Shown here: positions 26,085 through 35,127 of the stretch, piece by piece
How positions within the stretch are numbered: the stretch's first letter is position 1
Layout of the letters: each line of letters opens with the position of its first letter
NCBI RefSeq assembly: GCF_024494685.1
Contig: NZ_JANHDM010000012.1
Coordinates: 62,001-126,000 of the forward strand
Direction: 5' to 3'
DNA: 64,000 bases
Source of the DNA: Halorubrum rubrum
Lineage (GTDB): Archaea > Halobacteriota > Halobacteria > Halobacteriales > Haloferacaceae
The notes under the pieces: model-generated
Databases searched by the model: none
What the model saw: the letters and a program-made list of their open reading frames with translations, nothing else
What the model was told of the DNA's origin: nothing
Translations under genes and position numbers: made by a program

Positions 26085-27047
26085 TCAGCCGTGGGTGTAC
26101 CCGCGGTCCGGCAGCGGCTCGCCGTCGACGGTGACGCCGGCGTCCGCCTCGCGGACCGATCCGACGCGGACGAGCCCGGCCGGGCACGCCTCCCGGACCC
26201 GTTCGAGGGCCGGCTCGGGCACCGTACACACCAGCTCGAAGTCCTCGCCGACGTGCGCGGCGAGCTCGAACCGCTCGTCGCCCTCCGCGGGATCGGCGTC
26301 ATCCTCGCCGACCGCGTCGCCGCTCCCCGGACCGACCACGTCGTCGACGGCGGGGTGAACCGGGAGCGCGTCGCGGTCGAGCCCGAACCCGACCTCGCTC
26401 GCCTCCGCGAGCTGGTGGAGCGACCGCGCGAGCCCGTCCGAGGAGTCCATCATCGCCGTGGCGACCCCCGAGAGCGCGCGGCCGTCCGCGACCCGCGGCG
26501 TGAACCGGAAGAGGTCGTTCGCACGCTCGACGGCGGTCTCGGTTCCCCGCTCGAAGAGCCGGAGCGCCGCCGCCGACCGACCCCACTCGCCGGTGACACA
26601 GAGCGCCTCGCCGGGCGACGCGCCGGATCGGGAGACCACACCGGGGCCGGCAGCGGCGTCGGAGTCGACGTCGGGGAGGCTCCCGATCGCGGTCGTCGCG
26701 GTCGTGAACTCGACGTGTTCGTCGAGGTCGCCGCCGACGTACTCCGCGCCGACGGCCGCACAGACGTCGACCGCGCCGGCGACGAACTCGTCGATGGCGT
26801 CGGGGTCGAACGTCTCGTCCGCGTACACCGCCACGGCGGCGGTCGCCTCCGCGCCCATCGCCGCGACGTCCGACAGCGACGCGCCGACCGCGCGCCAGCC
26901 GGCGGTGTACCGGGTCGTCCCCGGCGGGAAGTCGGTCCGCTCGTGGAGCATGTCGGTGGTGATGACGGTGCCGTCCACGACCGCCGCGTCGTCGCCGGCG
27001 CGGGGCAGGTCGACCGCGAGTCTCCGGAGGGCGTCGCGCTCGTTCAC
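26085..27047 (-). CDS. thiL: Thiamine-monophosphate kinase
   Basis: Phosphorylates thiamine monophosphate to the diphosphate cofactor. The 320-residue protein carries the ThiL/PurM-like signatures: GDDAAVV (18-24), VITTDMLHERTDFPPG, SLSDVAAMGA, YVGGDL and DSSDGLARSLHQL. Has an acidic insertion (DAVGEDDADPAEGDE) near the C terminus. Convergent with pspA and divergent from the DHH phosphoesterase gene. Confidence 0.93.
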   Translation of the reverse strand: MNERDALRRLAVDLPRAGDDAAVVDGTVITTDMLHERTDFPPGTTRYTAGWRAVGASLSDVAAMGAEATAAVAVYADETFDPDAIDEFVAGAVDVCAAVGAEYVGGDLDEHVEFTTATTAIGSLPDVDSDAAAGPGVVSRSGASPGEALCVTGEWGRSAAALRLFERGTETAVERANDLFRFTPRVADGRALSGVATAMMDSSDGLARSLHQLAEASEVGFGLDRDALPVHPAVDDVVGPGSGDAVGEDDADPAEGDERFELAAHVGEDFELVCTVPEPALERVREACPAGLVRVGSVREADAGVTVDGEPLPDRGYTHG

Positions 27048-27187
27048 GCTCCCCGAACGGGCCGGCGAGGGGTTAGCTGGTTCGGTCCTCGGCCGCGGGA
27101 CCGCGCCGGGACGGATCGGCGTCTCCGGGTCGGTGCCGTCGCGCCGCGGAGCGGCGGAGTTTTCCCGTTGCCGCCCGGCCTGCGGGT

Positions 27188-28498
27188 ATGGACGACGACC
27201 TCATCGACCAGACCGGGACCCCGCTGTCTCGATACACGAAGCTCCCCGGAACGGGGTTCTTCTACCCCGACTCGCTCGACGACGAACGCGCGGAGCGCCG
27301 CGCCAGCGAGACGATCGAGGGCAGCGAGGCCGTCGTGGTCGCCGACGGCGACGCGGACGGGCTCGCCTGCGCGGCGATGGTCCGCGAGGCGTACGACGCC
27401 GCCCTGGACGTCGCGGATTTCGAGGCCGCCATCGCGGAGCGAACCGCCGAGGACGACGAGAGCGGGCCGGACGGCGACGCCGATCCCGCGGACGCCGACC
27501 TCGACGCCGATCCCGCGGACGCCGACTCGGCGGACCTCGATGCCGAGTCCGAGGCCGACGATCCCACGGCGGACGCCCACACGCGGTCCCCGGTCGGGCT
27601 GATCTCGGCCGGACCGTACTCGCTCGACACCGCCCTGGAGCGCGTCGTCGCGTACGCCGACGACGGGATCGACCTCTACGTCTGTGACCTCTGTCCCGAC
27701 GAGTTCGAGCCGATCGAGGAGGCGCTGGACGCGCTCTCGGCGTCGTGTACGTCGATCCGGTGGTTCGACCACCACCAGTGGGACGCGGACGTGGCGGCGG
27801 CGGTCCGCGAGCGCGGCGTCGACCTCGTCGTCGGCGACTCCGACGAGGAGTGTACCGCCGACGTGACGCTCCGGTCGCTGACGCACGACTTCGAGGATCG
27901 GTGGACCGAGCTCGCCGCGGTGACGCGCGACCACGACCTCTGGATCAAGGAGGACCCGCGGTCGGACGACCTCGCCGACTACTCCTACTGGTCCGGGGGC
28001 GAGGAGTACGCGACCGTGATCGGCGCGTACGGCGCGGACCTCCCCGAGGTCGTCCGCGAGTACGTCGAGTCGCGCCGGGTCGAGAAGGCCGCGCGGATCG
28101 ACGCCGCCGTCGAGCGCGCCGCCACCCACGAGGTCGGCGACTGGCGCGTGGCGGTGACGTACGGCCGGTGTTCACAGAACGAGGTGGCCGAGGAACTTCG
28201 CGAGCGGGGAGCCGACGCCGCCGTGATCGTCAAACCGGCGGGCTCTGCGTCGATCCGCGGCTCCGAGGGCTTCCGGCGCGCCCACGAGGTCGCCGGGAGG
28301 GTCAACGGCGGCGGCCACCCGCAGGCGGCGGGGTGTAAACCCGACATCTACGACGACATGCTCGATTACGCCCACCACTGGACGACCGAGGGCCAGGCGT
28401 GTAAACGCGTGATCCTCGCGGCGTTCGAGGCCGTCGCGGAGGCGGTCGAAGCCGGCGAAGCCGACGAGGACGCCGAGGCGGTCGCCGACGACGAGTAG
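27188..28498 (+). CDS. DHH/DHHA1 family phosphoesterase (archaeal RecJ-like), active-site intact
   Basis: 436 residues with motif I VVVADGDADGLACAAM, the DHH triad in RWFDHHQWD, motif IV TRDHDLW, and the DHHA1 glycine motif VNGGGHPQAAGC. All metal-binding residues are present, so it should be an active nuclease or oligonucleotide/cyclic dinucleotide phosphodiesterase. Between motifs I and II it has an Asp/Ala-rich insert (about residues 86-135) partly built by a 27-base tandem duplication. Contrasts with the degenerate DHH protein at 19428-21587. Confidence 0.9.
   Translation: MDDDLIDQTGTPLSRYTKLPGTGFFYPDSLDDERAERRASETIEGSEAVVVADGDADGLACAAMVREAYDAALDVADFEAAIAERTAEDDESGPDGDADPADADLDADPADADSADLDAESEADDPTADAHTRSPVGLISAGPYSLDTALERVVAYADDGIDLYVCDLCPDEFEPIEEALDALSASCTSIRWFDHHQWDADVAAAVRERGVDLVVGDSDEECTADVTLRSLTHDFEDRWTELAAVTRDHDLWIKEDPRSDDLADYSYWSGGEEYATVIGAYGADLPEVVREYVESRRVEKAARIDAAVERAATHEVGDWRVAVTYGRCSQNEVAEELRERGADAAVIVKPAGSASIRGSEGFRRAHEVAGRVNGGGHPQAAGCKPDIYDDMLDYAHHWTTEGQACKRVILAAFEAVAEAVEAGEADEDAEAVADDE
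27476..27529 (+). repeat. 27-base tandem duplication inside the DHH gene
   Basis: Two adjacent 27-base units (27476-27502 and 27503-27529), identical in their first 24 bases, encode DADPADADL and DADPADADS. In frame, enlarging the acidic surface loop; the high identity at the DNA level suggests recent duplication. Confidence 0.8.
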
Positions 28499-28532
28499 GA
28501 CGAGAAACTCGCGCCGTCTCCGGATCGCCCGC

Positions 28533-29447
28533 CTACGACGACGACGGCGACATCGAGATGTTGAGGCTCTTCTGGACCAGCTGGGTGAACGCCATCGAAC
28601 AGAGGAAGTACCAGACGATCCACATCTGGATGGGGCCGACGAGGCCGGCGTCCCAGGTGACCGTGCCGGCGAGCGGGACCACGATCTCCTGAGCGGCCAC
28701 CGCGGGATACGCGGAGTCGGAGCCGCGGTAGCCGATGACCCAGAACATCCAGAGGAACGCCGGGATGGTGAGGAACATGATCCACACCATCGGACGGAAC
28801 TGCTCTTTGAACATGCCGAGCTGGTCGCCCATCGCGTCCATCTGCTCCTGTTGGATCGCGTCGAGCGCCTCCTGGTCGTCGCGCTCTTTGGCCTCCTTGC
28901 GGCGCTCCTGGATGTCCTTCATGCGGTCCTGGTACTGGCTCATCTTCTCCATGTCCATCAGGCCCGCGCGCAACAGCGTCGAGTAGAGACCGGTGCCCAA
29001 CGCGATCACCATGATGACGACGTAGAAGGGGACGATGCCGAGAAGCGGGCCCAACACCAGGTCGAGCCCGCCGGCGATGACGTTCCGGACCGGCGGGACG
29101 GCGTAGCCGACGAACGCGCCGACCGTCGCCAACGCCGCCAACTTGTCCCACTTCGTCCACGAGGTGGTCTCCGGGGTTTCGACGTCGCCGCCGCTTCCGC
29201 TCCCGCCGTCGTCGTCGGTTAGTCCCGCCTCGATGCCGTCGCGGTCGGCGATCGCGAACCCGCGCTCGCCGTCGACGAGGATCTCCTTCTCGATGAGCCG
29301 TCCCCACTGTCCGCTCGTGATCTCGTCGCGGACGTCGACCCACTGGACCTCGCCGTCGGTGGCGCGGTCGAGGACGGTTTCGAGCGCGTCCCGCATCTCG
29401 CCGTCCTCCGCGACGAGCGAGCGGACCCGCCGTTCGACCTTACTCAT
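28533..29447 (-). CDS. DUF106/EMC3-TMCO1 family membrane protein
   Basis: 304 residues. After a soluble acidic N-terminal domain of about 95 residues, one TM (about 100-118), then TMs at about 133-160, 215-235 and 270-290, with a charged coiled loop between (MEKMSQYQDRMKDIQERRKE), the hallmark of Oxa1-superfamily insertases (YidC, Get1, EMC3). DUF106 proteins are the archaeal members and probably assist membrane protein insertion. Sits directly downstream of adk, which is its conserved archaeal position. Confidence 0.9.
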   Translation of the reverse strand: MSKVERRVRSLVAEDGEMRDALETVLDRATDGEVQWVDVRDEITSGQWGRLIEKEILVDGERGFAIADRDGIEAGLTDDDGGSGSGGDVETPETTSWTKWDKLAALATVGAFVGYAVPPVRNVIAGGLDLVLGPLLGIVPFYVVIMVIALGTGLYSTLLRAGLMDMEKMSQYQDRMKDIQERRKEAKERDDQEALDAIQQEQMDAMGDQLGMFKEQFRPMVWIMFLTIPAFLWMFWVIGYRGSDSAYPAVAAQEIVVPLAGTVTWDAGLVGPIQMWIVWYFLCSMAFTQLVQKSLNISMSPSSS

Positions 29448-29568
29448 TATCGGGCGATTAGCGGTCGACGGTTAAGAACCTTGTAGGATCGTCGTCGCGG
29501 TCGTCCCGGAACGGGTGGGCGATCGGCCCGCGGCGACCGCGACGATCGCTCCGTGACGACCCGGTGGA

Positions 29569-30192
29569 TCACTCCTCGACGACGTCGCGGATCCGGTCGA
29601 AGACCTCGTCGGGGGGCGCCTCGCCGTCGACCTCCTCGAGGACGCCCTCCTCGCGGAAGTGGTCGATCACGGGTTCGGTGTTCTCGGCGAACACCTCGAG
29701 CCGCTCCCGCGCGGTCTCCTCGGTGTCGTCCTCGCGCTGGATCAGCTCGCCGCCGCACTCGTCGCAGACGCCGGCCTCCTCGGGCGGCTGGAAGTCGACG
29801 TGGTAGTTCGCGCCGCACCCCTCACAGACCCGGCGGCCGGTGAGCCGGTCGACGAGGACCTCGTCGTCGACGTCAAGGAGGACCACGGCGTCGAGGTCGG
29901 TGATCTCCGAGAGGTACTCGGCCTGGTCGAGGTTCCGCGGGTAGCCGTCGAGCACGAACCCCTCCGCGTCCGCCAGGGCGGCCTTCACGATCTCGTTGAC
30001 GACCGGGTCCGGGACGAGCTCGCCAGCCTCCATGAACGATCGGGGCGTCCCGTACTCCGTCTCCATGTCCTTGTTCGCCCGGAGCGCGTCGCCGGTGGTG
30101 ACGTGGTCGATCCCGTACTCCTCGGCGAGTTTCGCGCTCTGTGTCCCCTTGCCCGCGCCCGGCGCGCCCAAAAGCAGAATCCGGTGGCTCAT
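29569..30192 (-). CDS. adk: Adenylate kinase, zinc-LID type
   Basis: Interconverts ATP + AMP and 2 ADP. 207 residues; P loop GAPGAGKGT (9-17), DGYPRN in the NMP-binding part, and a LID with four cysteines C123, C126, C143, C146 that bind structural zinc. Bacterial-type long adenylate kinase, usual for haloarchaea. In many haloarchaea secY precedes and cmk-truB follow the adk-DUF106 pair; neither is in this window, so the cluster is split. Confidence 0.95.
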   Translation of the reverse strand: MSHRILLLGAPGAGKGTQSAKLAEEYGIDHVTTGDALRANKDMETEYGTPRSFMEAGELVPDPVVNEIVKAALADAEGFVLDGYPRNLDQAEYLSEITDLDAVVLLDVDDEVLVDRLTGRRVCEGCGANYHVDFQPPEEAGVCDECGGELIQREDDTEETARERLEVFAENTEPVIDHFREEGVLEEVDGEAPPDEVFDRIRDVVEE

Positions 30193-30240
30193 ATCGGGGC
30201 GGTCACTCCGCGCGCTTAAAGCCTTGAAGATCCGCGCCGA

Positions 30241-31125
30241 TCACCCGTCGCCGTCGAGTCGACGTTTGACTCGATCCGCGTGCGCGTCCGCGAGCCGGGT
30301 CGGCTCCGGCAGCTTGTAGCCGGCACACAGCGCCGCGACGAGCTCGACGGTCGTCTCCGCGGACGCGCGGTGACCCGGACTCACGTACAGGGGGTTCACC
30401 CGCCGGCTGTTCGGGTACTGTCGTGACTGGTACGCGTGCCCGATGACGGGCGGGCCGGCGTCGGGATCGGCGTCCGCGTCGTCGACGTCCCCGCCGACCC
30501 GCTCGACCGAGTCGTCGGCGCGGATCGCGGTGGACCATCCCTCCGGTCGCTCCCCGACCGGTTCGTCGGGCTCGCCACAGAGGAGGCGCTTCGCGACGCC
30601 GACGCTCGGCAGATCGCGGATCACCCCGACGTGGGTCGCGATCCCGGCCTGTCGGAAGTGGATCCGACCGGAGCCGTCACAGACGAGGAGATCCGGCTCG
30701 ACGGAGAGAGCCTCGAGCGCGGCGAGTATCGGCTCGCCCTCGCGGAAGGCCAGTAATCCCGGAACGTACGGGATCGAGAGCGGCGTGACCGCGTCCGCGT
30801 ACTCGATCACGCACCCGTCACGGATCGCGACCGCGGCCGATATCGCCTCGTCGCGCTCGGGGCGGAACGCCTGGTCGATCCCGACGACGACCGGCGCGTC
30901 GGGGTCGAGATCGCCGGTAGGTTCGGATCTCGCTGGCGGCAGCCCCGTAGAGCGGTCCGCGGCCTCGTCGATCGCGATCTCGGCGGGCGTGAAGTCGAGG
31001 TCGTCCGCGAACGTCGCCGCCGCCGCCAGCTCGCGCTGGAGCGACTCCATCTCTTCGCGCGACCGGTCCGGGTCGGGGAGGAACTCCGGTCGCGCGAGGG
31101 CGTTCGTGTCGATCGGCGGCGACAT
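30241..31125 (-). CDS. nfi: Endonuclease V
   Basis: Repairs deoxyinosine (or cleaves inosine RNA) by cutting one base 3 of the lesion. 294 residues; motifs VVVGIDQAF (metal Asp), IPYVPGLLAFREG (substrate wedge PYIPG equivalent), LLVCDGSGRIHFRQAGIATHVG and LLCGEP. It has an N-terminal helical extension and a 25-residue acidic insert (VERVGGDVDDADADPDAGPP). The ATG abuts the stop of the rhomboid gene with no gap, so the two are translated from one message. Confidence 0.92.
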   Translation of the reverse strand: MSPPIDTNALARPEFLPDPDRSREEMESLQRELAAAATFADDLDFTPAEIAIDEAADRSTGLPPARSEPTGDLDPDAPVVVGIDQAFRPERDEAISAAVAIRDGCVIEYADAVTPLSIPYVPGLLAFREGEPILAALEALSVEPDLLVCDGSGRIHFRQAGIATHVGVIRDLPSVGVAKRLLCGEPDEPVGERPEGWSTAIRADDSVERVGGDVDDADADPDAGPPVIGHAYQSRQYPNSRRVNPLYVSPGHRASAETTVELVAALCAGYKLPEPTRLADAHADRVKRRLDGDG

Positions 31126-32073
31126 TCAGAACCGCCCGCCGGGGCCGCCCGGACCGCCCGGTCCGCGGACGCGACCGCCGCCCATCGAGACCCCGCCCGG
31201 CCCGCCCGCGCGGCTCGCGAGGTCCTCGTTGCGCGTGCCGAACGCCAAGCCGATCGCGAACCCGATCAGGTGGGCGACGTGGGCGATACCGCCGACGCCG
31301 CCCGCGCCCGTCGAGACCACGAGGAACGCGGAGATCAGCGCCACCCCCCACGTGAGGTACTTGAGCTTCATCGGGACCACGAAGAACAACAGGATCTCGA
31401 GGTTCGGCCGCCACACCGTCAACACGCCGAGGATCGCGAACGTCGCGCCGCTGGCCCCGAGCACGCCCACGAGCCCGCCGGTCGCGAGCACGAACAGCAC
31501 GTGACCCAGCCCGGCGAGGATCCCCGAGACGAGGAAGAAGCCGAGGAACTTCCGCGATCCGACCGCGCGCTCGACGAGCGGGCCGAAGAAGAACAGCACG
31601 ATGCTGTTTCCGAGGATGTGGAACAGCCCGCCCCGCGAGTGCGAGAAGACGGAGGTGACCCACGTCCAGACGTTTCCGATCGCGTCCGACCGCAGCACGA
31701 ATATCTGGCTGTGGGCCGCCTCGCCCAGCGTGAGCGTCACCGTCCACTGCGCCACGAAGGTGAGCCACATGAGCGCGAGCAACACGTACGTGGCGTTCCC
31801 GCGGAAGTAGCCGAGCAGGCCGCCGGTCCCAGTCGCGCGCTCGATCCGCCGTTTGGCCCGACCCGCGACGCCGTCGTCGGCGTCGGCGCGGTTCCCGCCC
31901 TCGACGCCGTCGTCGAAGCCGCTGTCGAAGACGCCGCCGGGGTCGTTCCACTCGGCGAGCCCCGGACAGTCGTGGTTCTCCGGCAGGCGGTGGTCCGCAC
32001 AGAACGTTCGGCCGCACCGTCGACACTGGTACGGGAGGTTCTCGTACTCCCCGCACTCCTCGCACGTCGCCAT
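31126..32073 (-). CDS. Rhomboid intramembrane serine protease with AN1-type zinc finger
   Basis: 315 residues. Residues 4-36 form an AN1 zinc finger (C4, C7, C17, C20, C25, H28, H34, C36). The rhomboid core from about 95 to 280 has six helices; the catalytic pair is S208 in GVLGASGATF and H268 in HVAHLIGF, with N156 in HILGNS helping the oxyanion. The C-terminal tail is Gly/Pro-rich (GPGGPGGPGG). The finger on the cytosolic side could recruit substrates or ubiquitin-like SAMPs (inference). Followed without gap by endonuclease V. Confidence 0.92.
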   Translation of the reverse strand: MATCEECGEYENLPYQCRRCGRTFCADHRLPENHDCPGLAEWNDPGGVFDSGFDDGVEGGNRADADDGVAGRAKRRIERATGTGGLLGYFRGNATYVLLALMWLTFVAQWTVTLTLGEAAHSQIFVLRSDAIGNVWTWVTSVFSHSRGGLFHILGNSIVLFFFGPLVERAVGSRKFLGFFLVSGILAGLGHVLFVLATGGLVGVLGASGATFAILGVLTVWRPNLEILLFFVVPMKLKYLTWGVALISAFLVVSTGAGGVGGIAHVAHLIGFAIGLAFGTRNEDLASRAGGPGGVSMGGGRVRGPGGPGGPGGRF

Positions 32074-32149
32074 TACCGCCCCTTACGGCGGCGCTCGTAA
32101 AGCGGTTTGGCTCTCGATCGGGGTCCTACTTCGCGATCGTGGATCCGAT

Positions 32150-32686
32150 CTACTTCGCGAGGTTCGCCTCGAACGTCTCGCGCACCTTCTCGACCTTCGG
32201 CTGCGCGTGGAACGTACAGTAGGCGTCGTCGGGGTTCTTCGCGAAGTAGTCCTGGTGTTTCTCCTCGGCGCGGTGGAACGTCTCCAGCGGCTCGAGTTCG
32301 GTCACGACCTCGTCGTCGTACTCCTCGTCGAGTGCCTCGATGTACGCCGCGGCGCGCTCGAGCTGGTCCTCGTCGTGCGCCAGGACGATCGACCGGTACT
32401 GGCTCCCCACGTCGGGACCCTGCCGATTCAGCTGCGTCGGGTCGTGGATCGCGAAGAAGACCTCCAACAGGTCGTCGTAGCCGATCACCTCGGGGTCGTA
32501 CTCCACCTGGACGACCTCCGCGTGGCCGGTCTCGCCGGTACAGACCGCTCGATACGTCGGGTCCTCCGTGTGTCCCCCGGCGTAGCCGGAGGTCACCGAC
32601 TCGACGCCGGAGAGCTCCTCCAGCGCCGCCTCGATACACCAGAAGCAGCCGCCGCCGAACGTCGCCGTCTCGAGGTGTTCCGTCAT
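32150..32686 (-). CDS. msrA: Peptide-methionine (S)-S-oxide reductase
   Basis: Repairs oxidised methionine S epimer. 178 residues; catalytic C14 in GGGCFWCIEA, followed by GYAGG, GETGHAEVV and the DPTQLNRQGPDVGSQYRS segment, all diagnostic. A second Cys (C17) sits in the same motif; the resolving Cys could be that of DAYCTF near the C terminus. ATG 32686 is the family start; an upstream ATG at 32719 would add eleven residues. Divergent from ribH. Confidence 0.95.
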   Translation of the reverse strand: MTEHLETATFGGGCFWCIEAALEELSGVESVTSGYAGGHTEDPTYRAVCTGETGHAEVVQVEYDPEVIGYDDLLEVFFAIHDPTQLNRQGPDVGSQYRSIVLAHDEDQLERAAAYIEALDEEYDDEVVTELEPLETFHRAEEKHQDYFAKNPDDAYCTFHAQPKVEKVRETFEANLAK

Positions 32687-32799
32687 GGAACCACGTAGGG
32701 GCGCGAACCTCTTAAACACCGTCCGGGGGACCTCGCCGGCGCGCGTCGGCCGCCGTCGCCGAACGGTAGACCTTTGCCGCCCCCACTCCGAGCCGGGGT

Positions 32800-33204
32800 A
32801 TGGTCTCGCTGGGACTGGTGGTGGCGCGGTTCAACGGCTCCGTCACGGAGCCGATGGCCGAGGCCGCCCGGAAGGCGGCGGCCGAGCGCGACGCGGTCGT
32901 CGTCGACGAAGTGAGCGTGCCGGGCGCGTACGACAGCCCGCTCGCCGCCGACCGGCTGGCGCGGCGCGAGGACGTCGACGCGGTCGCCGTCGTCGGCGCC
33001 ATCGTCACCGGTGACACCGATCACGACCGCGTCATCGCGACCGCGACCGCGGAGACGCTCACGCGGGTGAGCCTCGACCGCGACACCCCCGTCACCTTCG
33101 GCGTGAGCGGTCCGGGGATGTCCGGCGCGGAGGCCCGCGAGCGGATCGACAAGGGCGCGGAGGCCGCGAACGCCGCCGTCGACCTCGCGCAGGAACTCGA
33201 CTGA
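32800..33204 (+). CDS. ribH: 6,7-dimethyl-8-ribityllumazine synthase
   Basis: Penultimate step of riboflavin synthesis. 134 residues, archaeal type: LVVARFNGSVTE at the N terminus, the substrate loop VPGAYDSPLAADRLA, catalytic region GAIVTGDTDHDRVI (His proton donor), and TFGVSGPGMSGAEARERID. Subunits assemble into icosahedral or pentameric particles. Followed 18 bases later by the aminotransferase in the same direction, so likely cotranscribed. Confidence 0.92.
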   Translation: MVSLGLVVARFNGSVTEPMAEAARKAAAERDAVVVDEVSVPGAYDSPLAADRLARREDVDAVAVVGAIVTGDTDHDRVIATATAETLTRVSLDRDTPVTFGVSGPGMSGAEARERIDKGAEAANAAVDLAQELD

Positions 33205-33222
33205 CCGAACCAACGGAACACA

Positions 33223-34419
33223 ATGACCGACGCATACGACTACTCCGACCGGATCGGACGCGTAGAGCCCAGCGCGACGCTGGCGATATCGAACCTGGCA
33301 GCCGAAAAGGAGGCCGAGGGGGCGGACATCGTCGACCTCTCGGTCGGCGAACCCGACTTCGACACCCCCGAGAACGTCGTCGACGCGGGGAAGGCTGCGC
33401 TCGACGCCGGCCACACCGGCTACACGTCCTCGAACGGGATCCCCGAGCTGCGGGAGGGGATCGCGGCGAAGCTCCGCGGCGACGGGATCGACGCGAGCGC
33501 CGACGAGGTGATCGTCACGCCCGGCGGCAAGCAGGCGCTCTACGAGACGTTCGGAACGCTGATCGACGATGGGGACGAGGTCGTGCTGTTGGACCCCGCG
33601 TGGGTCTCCTACGAGGCGATGGCGAAGCTCGCGGGCGCGGACCTCACCCGCGTCGACCTCGCCCCGCACGGCTTCCAGCTCGAGCCCGCCCTCGACGCCC
33701 TCGCCGAGGCGGTCTCCGACGACACCGAACTCCTCGTCGTCAACTCCCCCTCGAACCCGACCGGCGCGGTGTTCTCGGAGACGGCACTGGAGGGCGTCCG
33801 CGACCTCGCGGTCGACCACGACGTCGCCGTCATCTCCGATGAGATCTACGAGCGGATCGTCTACGACGCCGACCACGTCTCCCTCGCGAGCCTCGACGGA
33901 ATGGCCGACCGAACGGTCACGATCAACGGCTTCTCGAAGGCGTACTCGATGACTGGCTGGCGGCTGGGCTACCTCCACGCGACCGAGGAGTTCGTCGGGC
34001 AGGCCGGCAAGCTCCACTCGCACTCGGTGTCGTGTGCGACCAACTTCGTTCAGCGCGCGGGCGTCGAGGCGCTCGCGAACACGGACGAGGCGGTCGAGGA
34101 GATGCGCGAGGCGTTCGCCGACCGCCGCGACCTGCTCGTCGACCTGTTCGACGAGCACGGCGTCGACGTCGACGTCGGCGACGGCGCGTTCTACATGATG
34201 ATCCCGGTAGGCGAGCCGTGGAGCGGCTCGAGTGCGAGCGGCGACGAGCCGCGAGCGGACGACGCCGACTGGTGTGAGCGCGCAATCGAGCAGGCCTCCG
34301 TGGCGTGTGTCCCCGGAAGCGCGTTCAACGCGCCCGGCTTCGCACGCATCTCGTACGCCGCGAGCGAGGAGCGGCTGCGCGAGGCGGTCGACCGGCTGGT
34401 CGCGAACGACCTCCTCTGA
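33223..34419 (+). CDS. PLP-dependent class I aminotransferase (aspartate aminotransferase-like)
   Basis: 398 residues. PLP lysine K239 in INGFSKAYSMTGWRLG, NSPSNPTGAV and SDEIYE for the cofactor. N terminus SDRIGRVEPSATLAISNLAAE is typical of the AspB/thermophilic aspartate aminotransferase branch (I-gamma). A 15-residue acidic/Ser loop (SGSSASGDEPRADDADW) near the C terminus is haloarchaeal. Substrate probably aspartate/oxaloacetate, unproven. In operon with ribH. Confidence 0.93.
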   Translation: MTDAYDYSDRIGRVEPSATLAISNLAAEKEAEGADIVDLSVGEPDFDTPENVVDAGKAALDAGHTGYTSSNGIPELREGIAAKLRGDGIDASADEVIVTPGGKQALYETFGTLIDDGDEVVLLDPAWVSYEAMAKLAGADLTRVDLAPHGFQLEPALDALAEAVSDDTELLVVNSPSNPTGAVFSETALEGVRDLAVDHDVAVISDEIYERIVYDADHVSLASLDGMADRTVTINGFSKAYSMTGWRLGYLHATEEFVGQAGKLHSHSVSCATNFVQRAGVEALANTDEAVEEMREAFADRRDLLVDLFDEHGVDVDVGDGAFYMMIPVGEPWSGSSASGDEPRADDADWCERAIEQASVACVPGSAFNAPGFARISYAASEERLREAVDRLVANDLL

Positions 34420-34490
34420 GCGGTCGGCTCGGAGGACCGAGTCGGGCCCGCCCGAGCGACTCGCGTTCACTTCCCCGCCGCCGGTGGGAT

Positions 34491-34500
34491 TTTATATAAC
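34491..34500 (+). promoter_or_regulatory. Strong TATA box for the universal stress protein gene
   Basis: TTTATATAAC, 28-37 bases before ATG 34528, preceded by a purine-rich GGTGGGA that could act as BRE. One of the best promoters in the window. Confidence 0.65.
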
Positions 34501-34527
34501 CGTGCGGATGGTTCGCCTGGTGACGTC

Positions 34528-35007
34528 ATGTACAAGCACATACTGTATCCCACGGACGGGAGCGCCGGCTCCGAGGCCGCGATAGCACACGTACGGGAGA
34601 TCGCCGAGGCGTTCGACGCGACGGTTCACGTGTTACACGTCGTCGACACGCGCCAGTTCTCTCTCGGGATGAGCGGCAACTACATGTCCGGGCCGAAGGG
34701 GTACGGGCGGGACCGACCCTCGGAGGACGAACGGCGACGCGAGCTCGAGGAGCGTGCCACCCCGTTCGTCGAGGAGATCGCGGCAGATTTCGAGGGGATC
34801 GAGACGAGAGCTGCGGTCCGCGAGGGGAATCCACACAAGGTCATTCTCTCGTACATCGACGAGAACGACATCGACCTCGTGGTGATGGGCACCGAGGGAC
34901 GCACCGGCGTCGAGCGGTACCTGCTCGGCAGCGTCTCCGAGAAGGTCGTCCGGCTGGCTGATCCCCCGGTGGTCACGGTTCGCGCCGACGCGGACGACGA
35001 CGAGTAA
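34528..35007 (+). CDS. Universal stress protein, UspA family
   Basis: Single-domain Usp of 159 residues. Begins MYKHILYPTDGSAGSEAA; has the ATP-binding signature G-x2-G-x9-G-S in MGTEGRTGVERYLLGSVSE, so it is of the nucleotide-binding class. Cytoplasmic dimer. A strong promoter precedes it, consistent with abundant or stress-induced expression. Not linked to a transporter here. Confidence 0.93.
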   Translation: MYKHILYPTDGSAGSEAAIAHVREIAEAFDATVHVLHVVDTRQFSLGMSGNYMSGPKGYGRDRPSEDERRRELEERATPFVEEIAADFEGIETRAAVREGNPHKVILSYIDENDIDLVVMGTEGRTGVERYLLGSVSEKVVRLADPPVVTVRADADDDE

Positions 35008-35127
35008 CGGCCGGCAGCGGATCGCTCGATTCTAACGGGCGGGCCATCGGATCCATCCCCCGGCCGCTCGATCCCGGCCGGTCGACCGTTCCGAAACCCT
35101 TACTCCCGGCCCGTCGTACCTCCCGGT

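Noticed and set aside
32683-34470. A 595-codon minus-strand frame
   Set aside because: Antisense to ribH and the aminotransferase; no recognisable domain and non-haloarchaeal composition.
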